This document shows positions 45,505 through 57,969 of a stretch of DNA of 64,000 nucleotides, piece by piece; position 1 is the first letter of the stretch, and each line of letters begins with the position of its first letter. The stretch covers positions 20,942,642 through 21,006,641 of the forward strand of contig CP154954.1 in assembly GCA_039621445.1 (NCBI GenBank). The letters are read 5' to 3'. Source of the DNA: Euglena gracilis. Taxonomy: Eukaryota > Euglenida > Euglenophyceae > Euglenales. Under the pieces are notes generated by a model that did no database searches, had not been told where the DNA came from, and worked only from the letters and a program-made list of their open reading frames with translations. A program made the position numbers and the translations under genes.

Positions 45505-46231
45505 CAGGGCAGAACGGGAAACGGCCTCGCGGCCAGGGTGGTGGGTGGGGGGGTCGACCCCCCCCACCCCCTGCATGGTGGGGGGGTCGACCCCCCCCAC
45601 CCCCTGCATGGTGGGGGGGGCCGACCCCCCCCACCCCCTGCATGGTGGGGGGGGTCGACCCCCCCCCACCACCTGTTCCCGTTGTTCTGGTGGCACCAAT
45701 TTTTGGACCCCAAAAATTTTTTCCCGGTGCCTTCGGCGCCGGGTGTTTTTTTGACCCATTTTGGGACCCATACACAAAGTCCCCCCAAAACCCCCCAAAA
45801 CCCCATTTTTTTCACACCTTCCAAAATATCAATATTTTCTCAAAATTTTGATTTTGAGCGGTTTTTGATGCAAAAAATGCCATTGAAAATCAAAAAAATT
45901 TTCCAAGAGAAAAATATCAGTAAAATTGGACTGTGCCAAAATTTTGTTCATTTTTTTTGAGCTTCGTTTTTTTTTTTACCCCCTCCAAAAAACTACCAAT
46001 TTTTAACCTGAAAATTTTGAGATTCTTTTTGTAAAAAATGTGGTTTTCCATCAAAAAATCATGTATTTTGGGTTCGTTTTTCAAAAAAAAATTCAAAAAA
46101 TTCCCCAACCAACATCCCCGTTGGCCGAAATTGGTGAAAATGCTGTGGTGGGTGGGGGGGGTTGACCCACCCCCCCACCTCCCGGGTGAGGGGGGTCGAC
46201 CCCCCCCACCAGGCCTTCCCGTTCTGCCCTG
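45505..46231. mobile_element. hAT-like element, TSD cgcttggg, NBN intron 1
   Basis: 727 bp from CAGGGCAGAACGGGAA to TTCCCGTTCTGCCCTG with a perfect 8-bp duplication cgcttggg (45497-45504, 46232-46239). Near its left end sit four tandem 33-35-bp units (45553-45680) of gtcgacccc...ctgcatggtggggg. The centre has ggtgccttcggcgccgg. No transposase frame. Confidence 0.85.
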
Positions 46232-47390
46232 CGCTTGGGGCAACACAATGCACGCCGCACGAAAGAGTGGTAGTTGGTCTCGGGAAACCTCGGAAGGCTG
46301 AGTGTTAATGAACGGGTCACTGGGTAAAGTGTAACCCCCCCCCACTTTACTGCTGTGATGCCGGGAACTGCTGGAAACTACCGAGAACCTCCCAGCCTGC
46401 TGACCTGTCAGGTCTCAGTTACTTCTGAGAGGGGTCAAAAACAAATGAAGTCGAACAGGCGGGGGTTGGTGTGGTGGGTGCTCGCGTTGGCGGTTTGCTT
46501 GTGTGGCAAGCGTGTGTACACAGCCAGACGTGCAATGCAGGTGAATTTCTTTTGTTTGAGGTGCATATCATGATTCGTCTGAATAATGATTGAGTCTGTT
46601 TTAGGCGACACCAAAATGTGCGTGTGTGTGTGTGTGTGTGTGTGACAGAGGGACCTTGGGGCGGAAAGGTGGGGCCAGTGCCAGGGCGGGTGGGAGAGGT
46701 TGGCTATGGCCGGACTGGCGGTCAAGCCGCCGCTTGTGAATGCTTGCCGAGGCCCTGGGGGGATTGGGAAGGGGGTGGGGGGGGGCGGCGCTGTGCAGAC
46801 CTTACCAGACCCCCCTTGACCCGATTCTGCTCTGGGAAGGCCAAAGTTTGTTTGTTTGCAGCCGGGGGAGGGGAATTGATCAAAGGTAAAATTGGTTCGG
46901 ACAAAATTGGTTGGCCAAAAAAAGCCAAAAATATTTCTGGACCCTTTTGAGGATTTCGACCAATTTTTTTCATCGTTTACAGAGCGTTCTGCCTGCCATC
47001 CCTCCAAAAAGGTAGGAAGGGTGCCCAAGTATTTCCGGACCGTTTTAAGAAAACCAATTTTGTCCGAACCTATCTATGACCAATTCCCACCAGTGCCAGA
47101 GGGACCCTTCCCAGGATTCCAGCCCTCATTGATGCATTTATTTCCTGGCCAGCCCCCCCCCCCCTTGGGTGTGCAGAAATGGGTCGAAAAACAATTAATG
47201 GTCAAAGTGGCTGTCCAGCTCAAATTTTGGGTCGAAAGTTGGTGTCTGAAAGATTTTGCTTTCTTGCTAAAACGAAGCACCTTGGGTATTTGACCAGGTT
47301 TTGGATAGTGCTCTTAATAAGCGCGCCCCCACCCCTTCATTGACCCCCCCCCATATAAACCGGCCCACTCCATGGAGCTCTTTTGACTGA

Positions 47391-48440
47391 AATGCAAGGG
47401 TTTCGTGTCCGAAACGGGAGGCCAGGGGGTCAAAAAAACGCTCATTTTTGGCTCAAAAAAACACCTTTTCCGGGTCCGGGAGGCCAAAAAAACATGGGTT
47501 TGGGCAAATTTTTTTTTCGATTTCTTTCGACTTTTTTTGGCCCGAAAATGACCCACAGTCCATTGGTTTCGGGCCGAAAACGGGGGGGGGGCGGGGGGGG
47601 GGGTCGAAAAAGCGCTAGAATTACACCAGAGTTGCTCACCTGGCCAGGCGGAGCAACAAAAGAGCACTGGTGTAAGGGGTACCTGGCCACTCACCCCACA
47701 GCAAGCTGGGCCAGAAGCGAAGTTAGCGCCGGCCATAAACAGACAAGAAGCCTTGGTGCAACTAAGGGGGGGGGGGTCGAAAAACGCTCGTTTTCGGCTC
47801 GAAAGCAGTTTTTTAGGGTCCGGGAGGCCAAAAAACATGCTTCTGGGCAAAAAAAAATTTCCATTTTTTTTCGATTTTTTTTTCAACTTTTTTGGCCGAA
47901 AACGGCTAAGTCTGACAGTGGAAAACGTGTACAAAATGGCCTAAATTGGCCGAAAAACGACCATATCTCGGGCTAGGCGGCGAGCTGCGGGGAAATCAAA
48001 ATATACCAGTAGATAGAACGTTCCAAGGGTTTCAATTTAGGTCTCCGGATATTTCCTTTGATTTTGCATCATTTTCGAGATATTTTGAATTTTTTGATTT
48101 TTTTTGGCCCGAAATGGCAGAATCCAAAGGGGGGGGGGTCAACCGGGGGCGGGTAAAATCCTACCCAGTTCAGTTTGGACCCCTTCGCGCGTGAATAACT
48201 CGGGCCTGGTGGAGAGTTGAGGGTCAAACCCAGGGTGATTCGGAAACTAGGAATCCAGTAGAAAAAAAAAAAAAAAAAATTCTGGGAACCAGGCCGGGAT
48301 CGTGGTGATAATCCGCCGGTTCCCGAGGTGGCCCGAGGGACGGGGGTGGGGGAGGGGGGGTTCAGGGAGGGGGGTTTACCCAGGGGTAAGCTTCGCTCTT
48401 ACCCATAAAGGGATAAGAGCTCAGCGACCCCCCTCTAAAT
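47391..48440 (+). repeat. Family G composite repeat with nested family H
   Basis: Two ~155-bp units (47420, 47766) separated by the family H copy (47612-47769), then accatatctcgggc-like unique DNA, and a hairpin gctcttaccc/gggataagagc at 48395-48420 followed by tcagcgacccccc, as at 5762-5795. Confidence 0.65.
47612..47769 (+). repeat. 150-bp structured repeat, family H, copy 2
   Basis: Same blocks as 40449-40597: gcgctagaattac, gttgctc/gagcaac hairpin, gagcactgg, gaagcgaagttagcgccggc, acaagaagcct, gtgcaactaaggg. Nested in family G. Confidence 0.6.
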
Positions 48441-49138
48441 TCACCCTTGACCCCTCAATCGAGGATGCTCATCTGTATCTCCAACCGACGTTCGAGGATT
48501 CTCATATGAGCATCTTTATGTGTCTTCCTCATCTGTATCTTTATGAATATGTTTTCTTAGAAATGTGCATTAAAGCTGTGGCACACAAGGCCTTCTTGCG
48601 CGGCCTTGTGAACAGTTGGCCAGAGAAGGGTGAAGGGAGTGCAGAATGAACCCCTTGTTGTTAAGCTAAGGGAATTGTCGTGCCGATTTTTGGATAATAT
48701 TTTGTTCCAAAACACTGCCTTTTTGATCTCTCAAAATGAAGGATGCGCTTTTTTCCCTCCAATTTGCATCCATTCATTATTTGCATTATTCTGCAATTTG
48801 GAGTTTCGTATTTTGAGAGTTTTGGAAATTAGGAATTGTAAAAACCTCGGAACTTGGTGTGAAATCTTTTGCATTTCCCTGAACGGCGTGTTCACGAGAT
48901 TTCTTTGTCAGAATTTTTCGCGGCATTTTGAGGACTCATCCGATATTTTTCCCGACAGATTTTTTCCCGTCAGCAATTGTTCCCGGTCAGACCCCCCCCC
49001 AGCACGCCTGTACAAGTGTGTTTGCAAGAGAAATGCCGAGATGAACAGTTGAGATAGGTGAGATGAGAAGGTACACACTTTTTTTCCCTGCTGGAAATGG
49101 TGGGGTTTATACCCCTCCATGCCATTGCTGTGCCCCAG
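48441..49138. other. NBN intron 1, no feature seen
   Basis: AT-rich ordinary intron sequence between family G and exon 2; two diverged copies of gaggat-ctcat-tgtatct near 48465-48545. Confidence 0.5.
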
Positions 49139-49226
49139 GCCAAGGACCTGGGCTATCGACCCAAGGTTAAGCTGCAAGACAAGTCCAGGTTCGGCACGTT
49201 TGTGAATGAGGAGAAGATGAATGCAG
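49139..49226 (+). CDS. NBN: NBN exon 2: FHA domain, second part
   Basis: Acceptor gctgtgccccag; AKDLGYRPKVKLQDKSRFGT FVNEEKMNA; donor GCAG|gttgcc, phase 1. DKSRFGTFVNEEKM corresponds to human DNSKYGTFVNEEKM, the most conserved FHA motif, so orthology is clear. Confidence 0.9.
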
Positions 49227-49711
49227 GTTGCCGCTCTGCCTGTTATTGTTGTGAATGCTTTTTTCCTCAATTTTGCACCTGCAAAGTTTTGTTGATGTGT
49301 CAATCTAGATGCTTGGCAGAGGTGAATAGATGTTGGTTGATTCTTGCTGAGCTCATCCACAAATTTCTTTATCAGTTTTCACCTCTCTTCCTGCCTGGAG
49401 CCTTAATTCACGACATCTGTCTTGGTGTGAATTGGTGTGAAGAATTGGTGTGGGGAGCTGGTTGTTAGGTTGTGTGGCTATCAAAATTGGATGGTACGTT
49501 CCGCCCTGACGTGGGGTAAGAGCTGGCCACAGGAGACCCCGCCCATTTTTGCTCCTTGCGTGTCTGTCATCCTTGGGCCTTCTTGCCCCGTGGACGTCGG
49601 TCGTGTTGCGAGGATGGGGTCTGGAAACAGCACCCTTCCCGATATTGTCACCCCCCCTGTGTGATGTGCAGCGCCATTTACGCCATCCCTCTCTTTGCCG
49701 CAACATTTACG

Positions 49712-49716
<5 letters not shown>

Positions 49717-49755
<39 letters not shown>

Positions 49756-49781
49756 GTGTGTGCGTTTGTGTGTGTGTGTTG

Positions 49782-49815
<34 letters not shown>

Positions 49816-49905
49816 CATGCGTGTTTGTATGTTATGTGCATGTGCGTGTGTTATGTGTGTGTTTGTGTGTGCACGTGTGCGTGTGTGTATTTATATGTGT
49901 ATGTG
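49717..49905. repeat. (TC)n then (GT)n microsatellite
   Basis: About 17 TC units followed by GT-rich repeats with gca interruptions in NBN intron 2. Confidence 0.9.
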
Positions 49906-50198
49906 TCAGGTGTATGGCTGTGCGTGCCTGTACATGTGCGTGTGTTTCTGTGACAGTGTAATGTGGGTGTGTGTGGGTGACAGTGTGATGCAAACACAGT
50001 CATTGCAGGACATCACAATTTAATGTCATACGCTTCTGATATTATATTTCGTCCCAACGGATGCAGATCGAGCACACCCGCAATCAACTGAGGCCAGGCA
50101 ACGGTAATAGCGGCCCATTGGTGGCACAAAAGGCCCACTTTGTTTCCCAAAAGAAGTGAAACCCACACCCCACATCCCGGCCCCTTGTCCTGTCGCAG

Positions 50199-50314
50199 GG
50201 GAGGAGCGTGAACTGATGGAGGGCGATGTGTTGCATTTTGGGGATTTGCGCAAAAACATCCGCTACACCGTGGCGTGGCTGCCCCTCGTCTTCTGCACGT
50301 CCTCCCTTTTAAAG
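50199..50314 (+). CDS. NBN: NBN exon 3: end of FHA and FHA-BRCT link
   Basis: Acceptor cttgtcctgtcgcag completes the phase 1 codon; EERELMEGDVLHFGDLRKNI RYTVAWLPLVFCTSSLLK; donor AAAG|gtttct in phase 0. Aligns with human [22 protein letters not shown]. The GD and FG residues of the last FHA strands are kept. Confidence 0.85.
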
Positions 50315-50894
50315 GTTTCTCCCTCTTTAGATGGAAGATACTTTGGAAAAAAGGATATTCTCAAATTGGCAAAAATGTTGTTGAAGTTCTCAAGTCAGAG
50401 AAACACCTGACATATGTGTTAAAACCCCCCCAAAACTTTTCTCCCTGCGTTTGTGATCAAAAGCAATGTTCGCATTTCTTCAACCCAGGAAAGGTGCTTT
50501 TTTTCAACAAAAAAATGTGAGTCATCTCAAAGGAATAACACCAGGAGACGGGTCAACTGGAACAAGGGTTTGACACTTGGACCTGTCTCCTACCCTTGTC
50601 CCATGAGCAGATCAGCAAGTACAGAGGGCGGAGGCCAGTTTCCCAGAAGATGCATTTGATTGAAAAAAATGGATTTTTAAAGGGAGGGTAATTTGAGTTT
50701 TGATTTGTTTTCCCTCTCTGACTGACCCCCCCCCCCCGGATGCATTCCTCTGGGCCCGTACTGTTGACCTGTCCACAAAGGAAGCCTGTCCGTCTGCACT
50801 TGCTGACGTGCGCGGAGACAGTTTTTCGGGGGGGGTGGGGCGCATCCCCGCAGCACAGCATTGATGTCGCACAGCCCCCCCCCCCCCACCCCAG

Positions 50895-51012
50895 GAGCAC
50901 GCGCGTGAGGCGCAGGACCTGCTGCTGCAGCTCGGGGCCAACCTTGCGGACACCCCCGACGGGGGCTGCACCCATTTGCTGGCCAGCGAGGTGAGGGCCG
51001 TGGCCAAAGTCA
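50895..51012 (+). CDS. NBN: NBN exon 4: BRCT1, first part
   Basis: Acceptor ccaccccag after a C-run; EHAREAQDLLLQLGANLADT PDGGCTHLLASEVRAVAKV; donor GTCA|gtatgt in phase 1. ILQLGG...CTHLV in human matches LLQLGA...CTHLL here; this is the BRCT core with the Cys-Thr-His turn. Confidence 0.9.
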
Positions 51013-52179
51013 GTATGTCCTGTGATGACTACATCCTGCCCCCCAAATCCCCCCCTGCTGGTTTTCAACATAGCCCCAGGAACCCCCCCTTGAGAATGAT
51101 CCAAAAATGAGGGATTTTTTGGTTTTTTGATTTTTTTTGATTTTTCGCGGTTTTTGACGGGGGAAGAGGGGCCTAATTTCCAGGAGAGAAGGAGGGGGTG
51201 ACTTTCTGGATTTTTTTTTGCTGAAAGTTTTGGCCAAATGCCACAGAAAAGTCCAAAATAGTTCCGAAAAGCAAGCTTTCTGAAAATAAACAAGACTTGT
51301 CTCGAAAAATGACCCTTGAGATTTTCAGAAACAGGCCCAAAAAGTTGTGGAGACCAGACATTTTTTTACCCTGCAGTTTCATAAGTGGGGGCATTTGGTG
51401 GTTCTGTCCCCTCCTGAGGGGCAGACCGACCCCTCCGGTACCGTGGCGCGGTTCAGTACCGTGGCGCGGTTGGCGTGGCCAATTTTCGGCCCTGCGCAAT
51501 GCGTTGGGCCGAAATTTTTGACCCCCCCCCTTCAAGGTGGCCAAACGTGCCACACTGGGCATTTTTGGGCCAAAATTTGTCAAAAATGAAAAAAAAGAAG
51601 CAAAGCGCTGGAAGGAAAAAATTGACCTTATTGGGAACACAATCGGGGGGGGGGGAAAAATTATTTGTGGATCATTTTGATCCACAAAAAGGATTTGTGG
51701 ATCAAAATGCCCTTGCCTTCCCCTGCTATCCTGCCCTGACCAAAGGTTGTTCGGTCCCCGCACTGGCCAACCTGCCGGGTGGCAGTTTCCGGGTGGGGTT
51801 GGTGTCTGTTTGATCACGTCCACACCCATACCCCACCCATATGGGTGATTCTGTATACTCGTATACGTATATGGGTCTATGGGTGTGTGTATATATACAG
51901 CACCATCAGTGTGGGCCTGCTAAATACGAAGGCGCTGAGCCTCACGTTCAGGACCAGTTTGCTTGATAGGCATGGTGTCAAAAAAATGCTGGAGGCATGA
52001 CAGGAGATGTCAAGGCATAAATACGTATATACATGCCTCCAAATGGAGAAGGCAAAAGAGCGTTGTGTACAATATTCGGCACCACATAAAAAATCTCAAA
52101 AAGATAAAAAGGGGGGGGTCTATGAATCATTATGAACCATGGGGTGTATGAATCATTATGAACCATATTGTATATACAA

Positions 52180-52183
<4 letters not shown>

Positions 52184-52265
<82 letters not shown>
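52184..52265. repeat. (TA)n microsatellite
   Basis: About 40 TA units in NBN intron 4, flanked by cata/gtat short repeats to 52430. Confidence 0.95.
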
Positions 52266-52266
<1 letters not shown>

Positions 52267-52454
52267 TACACACACACACCCATATACCCCACATATGCCC
52301 CATCATATGTTTATGTGCATACATATACATACGCATATGTATTTATATTACCATTTACGTGCATACATATGTATGCGTATGTATATATAATATATGCATA
52401 CGTAGATGTGTATGTATGTGTGTATGTACAGATAGAAATGCACATGACCCGCAG

Positions 52455-52618
52455 TGCTCGCCCTCGCCCTGGGGCTGCCCATCGTGGGCGTGCCGTGGCT
52501 GGCCGCCGCCACGCAGCGCAGCGACTGCACCCGGCCCCTGCCAGAGCCCGCCCTCTTCCTGCCCCCCATCCACGCCGACTGGGCCGCCTTCGGCACCGTG
52601 CCCCCCGAGGCGTTCCAG
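52455..52618 (+). CDS. NBN: NBN exon 5: BRCT1 end and BRCT1-2 linker
   Basis: Acceptor catgacccgcag completes an ATG codon; [40 protein letters not shown]. Matches human ICALICGRPIVKPEYF; the W of the BRCT third helix is present. The exon ends CGTTCCAG|gcatgt, a GC donor in phase 0, followed by a stretch with no better GT. The linker is longer than in human. Confidence 0.85.
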
Positions 52619-53336
52619 GCATGTGGCTGTGGGGGCCACCCCCAGGGGTTGATTGGCGGCTTGCCGAGGGTTGACGTGGAGTCCATGTCAACGCATCATA
52701 CCCAAATGGTGCCCAGCGGGCCAGCAACGACAGAGGATTGAAATCGGCCACGGGAGAGGGATATATTCCAGCCTGGAATAAAAGTTGCCGTCAAACATGT
52801 GGATAATTTCAAAGAAGAAATGGAATCCAACAGCTTCAGCATCTTTTAAATATAAAATCTTCTTGCAAAAATTGAAAAAAAAATCAAAAATATTTTGTGT
52901 CAGATAAAAATTGGTGTCAGACAAAAATCAGGTCGTTATGTGGGTTTCTCCAGGTTGAAAATATTTTTCAGCAGAATTCACGAGGGGAAAAAAAAAACAA
53001 AAGCCAACATTTTGCCAAAATTGGGAGAAAAGACGAAATAAATGCAATCCAATGTTTCACAAAATTTTTGGAATCGTCATATTTTCGGGAAAGCTGACGA
53101 TACATCCAATGTTAATTAATTTAAAGAAAACCCTGGAGGATGCAAAATTCTACAAGCCTCCTCCAGCAGCAATATACCGGAATAATTGGCATAAATTCCT
53201 TTATAGACTGGAGGATCATAAGGGTGATGCCCATAGTATTTCTTGGGTTGGAGTTTTTTTGGGTGGTGTTCTTTTTCAGTTCGCTGAGTGAAGAAGGGGG
53301 GAGCAGGGTCGGAAGGGCGAATCCAGAAGCGACAAA

Positions 53337-53720
<384 letters not shown>

Positions 53721-54008
53721 ACAGCAACCGACAACTCCACTGTTCGAAACGAGGGTCAGGGCAGCAATGTGAGGGGCAAATGTCAGAACGCTGATACGCT
53801 TATGCTCCGCAAGGGTGCGGAGCATGAGCAAAAAAGCAAAGGCAGTGGGTCGGATGGTTCTCCCAGGGTTTGTCAGTAAAGCGTAGCAAAACCTTGGTTG
53901 ACGGTGGTCAAAAGGCCCCTTTAGATGAGTTTCATGAGGTTTGGGAAAATGCCGTGGTTTTCAAAATGGCAGCTTCGTGGACATCACTTGGAATTTTCAA
54001 CTTAACAG

Positions 54009-54658
54009 CAGGGGGGGGGGGAAAAGCGCTGCGCATTTTTTTGCGCATTTTTGTCAATTTTTCAAAAATGCGCATTTTTTTTCCATTTTCCCACTCCCCC
54101 CCCCACTTTTTGGAGGCATTTTGTCCATATTGTCCATGTTGTGCACATTGTCCATATGTCAAAAACAAATTTGACATTGGTGTTCTTCAACGTCGTTCTT
54201 CAACACCAACCAAACCACATACTCACCGGATTTTGCCACGTTCAACTCACCCATTTCTATAACCAACGAACCCATTTCCGCACTCTTTTTCCACCCAAGG
54301 GACCCGCCTCAAGAAAAAACCCTTGGGTGATGAGGTGTGGGTACTCATCCAATGATGATGAGGACACTAGGGTTTTCAGAGACCCCACATCGAATCCTAC
54401 TCCCCTGCTCACAAGTAAGGGGCACCATGGCTGACATTGTTGGTTATGGTGAACAGAGAGTGACTCCTTGCTCGTGCATTTTTTTTGGGTCCAAAATGCC
54501 TTCATTTCAGCTGTTTTTGGTGATTTTGGTATAATTTTGGGCTTATTGTTGGAATTTTTTCTAAGTCTTTTTTCCTTTAGGAATGTCACAAACTCACCGC
54601 ATTTTTTTGCGCATTTTTGCGCATTTTTTCGCCGTCCAGTGCATTCCCCCCCCCCCTG
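54009..54658. mobile_element. hAT-like element, TSD cttaacag, NBN intron 5
   Basis: 650 bp from CAGGGGGG to CCCCCCTG with a perfect duplication cttaacag (54001-54008, 54659-54666). Ends carry G-run then gcgcattttttt and its inverse. No transposase frame. Confidence 0.85.
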
Positions 54659-54921
54659 CTTAACAGTCCAATTTGCCATGTTGAAAAGATCGAGTTTGGC
54701 TTTGCCGTTATTGCTGTATGGTTTGAGGAACAATTGACATCGATATCAATCCAAATCACCAATGAATTTGAAGGGCAGGGCGGGGGAGTGAATTGCAGCC
54801 AGATGAAATTAGACAACATTGTGGAATCACGGCGCATGAGAGTATTTCATGCCACTCCTTGCCTGCCAATAAACACCAGAGAAAGCGAAATGGTATTTCC
54901 GTATCAAAATAAACAGTAGAG

Positions 54922-55221
54922 CAGGGTTTTTTTTTATTTTAGTTTTGGACCACGAAGGTGGCGGGTACGAAGGTGGTGGGTGGGTCTGGCTGAGCACCCC
55001 CCCCCAGGGGTCCCCACAGGGTGTGGTATATTTTTCGGCGCCAAAGGCGCCAAATTTTTTGGAAAATGTGGTATTTTTAGCTTCTTTCGCGTTTTTTTAT
55101 GTTTTTTGGCCATTTTCAGGGAAAGTGAGTGGGTCCTCCAGCCCCCCCCCCCCCGGGGGGGGGGCCCAGGGGGTGGGTGGGTGGGCGGGGACCCCTCCCC
55201 CGTGGTCTAAAAAAACCCCTG
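54922..55221. mobile_element. hAT-like MITE, family E, TSD cagtagag
   Basis: 300 bp from CAGGGTTTTTTTTTATTTTA to TCTAAAAAAACCCCTG with a perfect duplication cagtagag (54914-54921, 55222-55229). Centre ggcgccaaaggcgcc. Confidence 0.9.
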
Positions 55222-55657
55222 CAGTAGAGCCGTCATCTAAGAGAAAGACGGTCGGTGATGAAAATGAAGTTTGTTTGCGACGAGGCTGATGTTCCACAAA
55301 CCACTGTGTTGCACAGACTTGAACGGTCTGCCTTCGAAAAACAACACAGAGGATGTTCAATTCAAACAATCCAGGCAGGAAAAATTCACTGAATGATCGA
55401 TGGCCATAGCAGTATTGAAGTTTCCAATTGCATGTTGAAGTCTTTTATCATCCTGTGGAAACCGAAGCACTGTCATTTTTTTTTACAACTCCCTGCCGAG
55501 CTGTCAATGTGCAAAAAGCGGATCACCGAGAGCAGCATTTGCTCTTGTCGGGGGGCTCTAAAACGAATGAAGGGTCATATATTTGGCATTTTCCTTCAGG
55601 ACAATAATCTGTGGTTGGTCAAGGGCAGATGAGGTTCACACCCCCCCCACCCTGCAG

Positions 55658-55753
55658 GTCAATGCGCTGCGGCAGACTCTGTTCAGCCGCATCACTTTCC
55701 TCTTCCGAGCCCATGCCCCTTTGCGATCCCTTCTCGCCACCACCCCGCCATCG
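55658..55753 (+). CDS. NBN: NBN exon 6: start of BRCT2
   Basis: Acceptor accctgcag in phase 0; VNALRQTLFSRITFLFRAHA resembles human [20 protein letters not shown], the first strand of BRCT2. The end at CCATCG|gtttga is the nearest phase 0 GT; the last third may not be coding. Confidence 0.7.
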
Positions 55754-55902
55754 GTTTGAGCCGCAATTCCCCCCCCCCCAAATCATTGCCAGCAGCATTC
55801 CTTTTGATATGACTCCCGCTCCACCTTCGGCTGGGTCACCGGGGGAAGAGTTGCCAGAAGGAATCTGACGACGCAGAAGGGCGGCGGGGGGGGGGAGTGG
55901 AA

Positions 55903-56036
55903 ATATATATTATATATATATTATATATAATAACATATATAATAATATATAATAACATATAATACATAATAATAATATATAATAATATATAATAATATAT
56001 ATATATATATTATATATATTATGTATATTTTATTTT
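55903..56036. repeat. (TA)n/(TAA)n repeat
   Basis: tatata and taataata units in NBN intron 6, ending about 60 bases before exon 7. Confidence 0.9.
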
Positions 56037-56097
56037 ATTGTGACCTGTGCCGGTGGGGGCTGTTCTCCGGCGGGCCAAAGGGGCGTGCCGCGACAAG

Positions 56098-56202
56098 GCG
56101 AAGCTCGACGCCCACGCCCCGCTCATCCACGCCGCGAAGGGCATCGCGGTGTGGGACGACGGCCCCGCGCTGGCCGCCTTCCCCATCCGACCTGGGCGAA
56201 CC
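56098..56202 (+). CDS. NBN: NBN exon 7: BRCT2, second part
   Basis: AKLDAHAPLIHAAKGIAVWD DGPALAAFP fits human [20 protein letters not shown]. Acceptor cgcgacaag (phase 0) is preferred; gggccaaag is an alternative. No GT donor follows the coding match, so the right limit is approximate. A hAT-like repeat begins 40 bases on. Confidence 0.65.
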
Positions 56203-56244
56203 CCCCGAATCCCCACCCCATCATCACCCATCGCCCGTCCCCAT

Positions 56245-56515
56245 CAGTTTTCTTTTAACTCAGAAGACCCCCCCCCCCCCGAGGGGAGGTGGGGGGGGGG
56301 GAGGGGGGGGGGGAAGGAGGGTGGGGGGGGGAGGCCGGGGACAGACCCCCCGTCCCGGGCGGCCAGGGTTTGGGTGTCGGCGCGAAGCATCAAAACTTTT
56401 CTTTGGGATATGCCCTCAGACGGCCCGATTTTTGGGGTCCCGCGCCCTGGGGGGTCCCATCTTGGGCTGGGTGGGTGGAGGGACCCCTCCCCCTCGGGCG
56501 AAAAGAAACCCGATC
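56245..56515. mobile_element. Family F-like element, degraded
   Basis: cagttttcttttaactcagaagaccccc at the left and gggcgaaaagaaaccc at the right resemble family F ends; hairpin reads ggcgcgaagcatc. No duplication is clear. Confidence 0.5.
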
Positions 56516-56769
56516 CCCTGAGCAGAAAAGCAGGCGGGATGCCATTCCACTGTGGGACCGCAACGGCGATCGATACGGGACATTGTTTCCCCCCCAGGAA
56601 CTGGCCTGGACTCGAATGGGCCAAAAATGAAAGGCCATACAGAGAACACGTCTACACCTTTTCTGACGTTGGTGGATGGGCGGTCCACCGATGCCAGAAA
56701 TCCTGCTTTCCCAATCTCTTTGCCCCCCCCCCCCGCCCCGCCCCCCGCGGGCCTTCGTCCGGCCAGCAG

Positions 56770-56838
56770 TACCCCAATGCAGTGGTAGTTCGCACCGATG
56801 AGGCCGACCTGGACCCGGCCTACGGACAGCTGGAGCAG
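56770..56838 (+). CDS. NBN: NBN exon 8: BRCT2, third part
   Basis: Acceptor gtccggccagcag, donor GAGCAG|gtagtg, phase 0-0, 23 codons: YPNAVVVRTDEADLDPAYGQ LEQ. Corresponds to the human GTCVVDTGITNSQ region, where VVV forms a buried BRCT strand. Confidence 0.7.
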
Positions 56839-57517
56839 GTAGTGCCCGCCTCCTTCCCCCTCCCCCCCATCCCTCTCTTTCCCCTCCCCCTCCCTTGACG
56901 CTTGGTCCCCTTCCCGTAGGCCAAGCCTCTAAAGCCATATGCTGATGTGTCATATGCGCATCCCAGATGAAGTTTCCCCGACAAAGCGGGGCCCTAAGTG
57001 TTGCGTGCCAGGATGGAGATAGTGTCGAACTTGCCGAAGTGTTTGTTCAGTTGGCCCAGGAGGCACATTGAACAAAATCGGCATTGTTACAATCTCCGCT
57101 GCTGAAGGCGACCAAGTTTTGACCTAAGGGTTCACAGTGCCCTTCTGCGGTCCGCTAGCAGGGCTAGCTAGTGGAAAAAAATTTCCCCAGTGACCGGCAG
57201 AATTTTTGTTGACATAAAACGCCCGTTTTTTTTTCAATTTTCGGATTTTCTTTGGAACAAAATCAGCAAAAAAGCACATTAAATTCCCCATCCCTTCGGT
57301 CCACAGCGCCGGAGGAATTGCTTTTTTTTCGTCGTTCTGGTAACTTGTGAAAAATGGCCAGGTGGGACTCCTCAGGGTCCTTTAGCAGCAGCTCCATGAT
57401 TTTCATGTCCATGACTTTTGGTTTGGTTTTTGTTTGACAAACATCGTCCTTCATTTGGCAAGCGGCTTGTGGGGCTTATTGTCCCCTCCCTTTACGCATG
57501 TCTTCAGCCCACACCCA

Positions 57518-57520
<3 letters not shown>

Positions 57521-57569
<49 letters not shown>

Positions 57570-57965
57570 TGCGTGCGCGCGCGCGTGTCATCAGGGTGGT
57601 TTGGCGGGTGGGGTGGGTGCGGGTCACACAAACACACATACACATTTACACACATACACACATGCGCACATACACACACACACACACACACACGTACACA
57701 CACACATACACACACATACACGCATATGCACATTCACATACACACATACACACACATACGCACATACACATATACATACATACATACACACATACACACA
57801 TACACACATATTACACACATACAACACATACCCACATACACACATATACACACATACACATACATACACACATGCACACATACACACATACAACACATAC
57901 ACACATACACTCCATAAACATACACCCACACCCACATACACACACAAGCACACACATACACACAT
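57521..57965. repeat. GT/GCGT then CA/CATACA microsatellites
   Basis: Two arrays of opposite strand sense: gtgt/gcgt (57521-57588) and cacata (57629-57965), which could pair as a large hairpin around a 40-base spacer. They sit directly before NBN exon 9. Confidence 0.9.
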
Positions 57966-57969
57966 GCAG

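Noticed and set aside
45505-46231. Autonomous transposon in NBN intron 1
   Set aside because: No frame is long enough for an hAT transposase; open frames are GC-run artefacts.
56760-56838. Reading exon 8 (DPAYGQLEQ) as the DDYGQLKNF C-terminal nibrin motif
   Set aside because: It lies before the exon matching the end of BRCT2, so order places it inside BRCT2.
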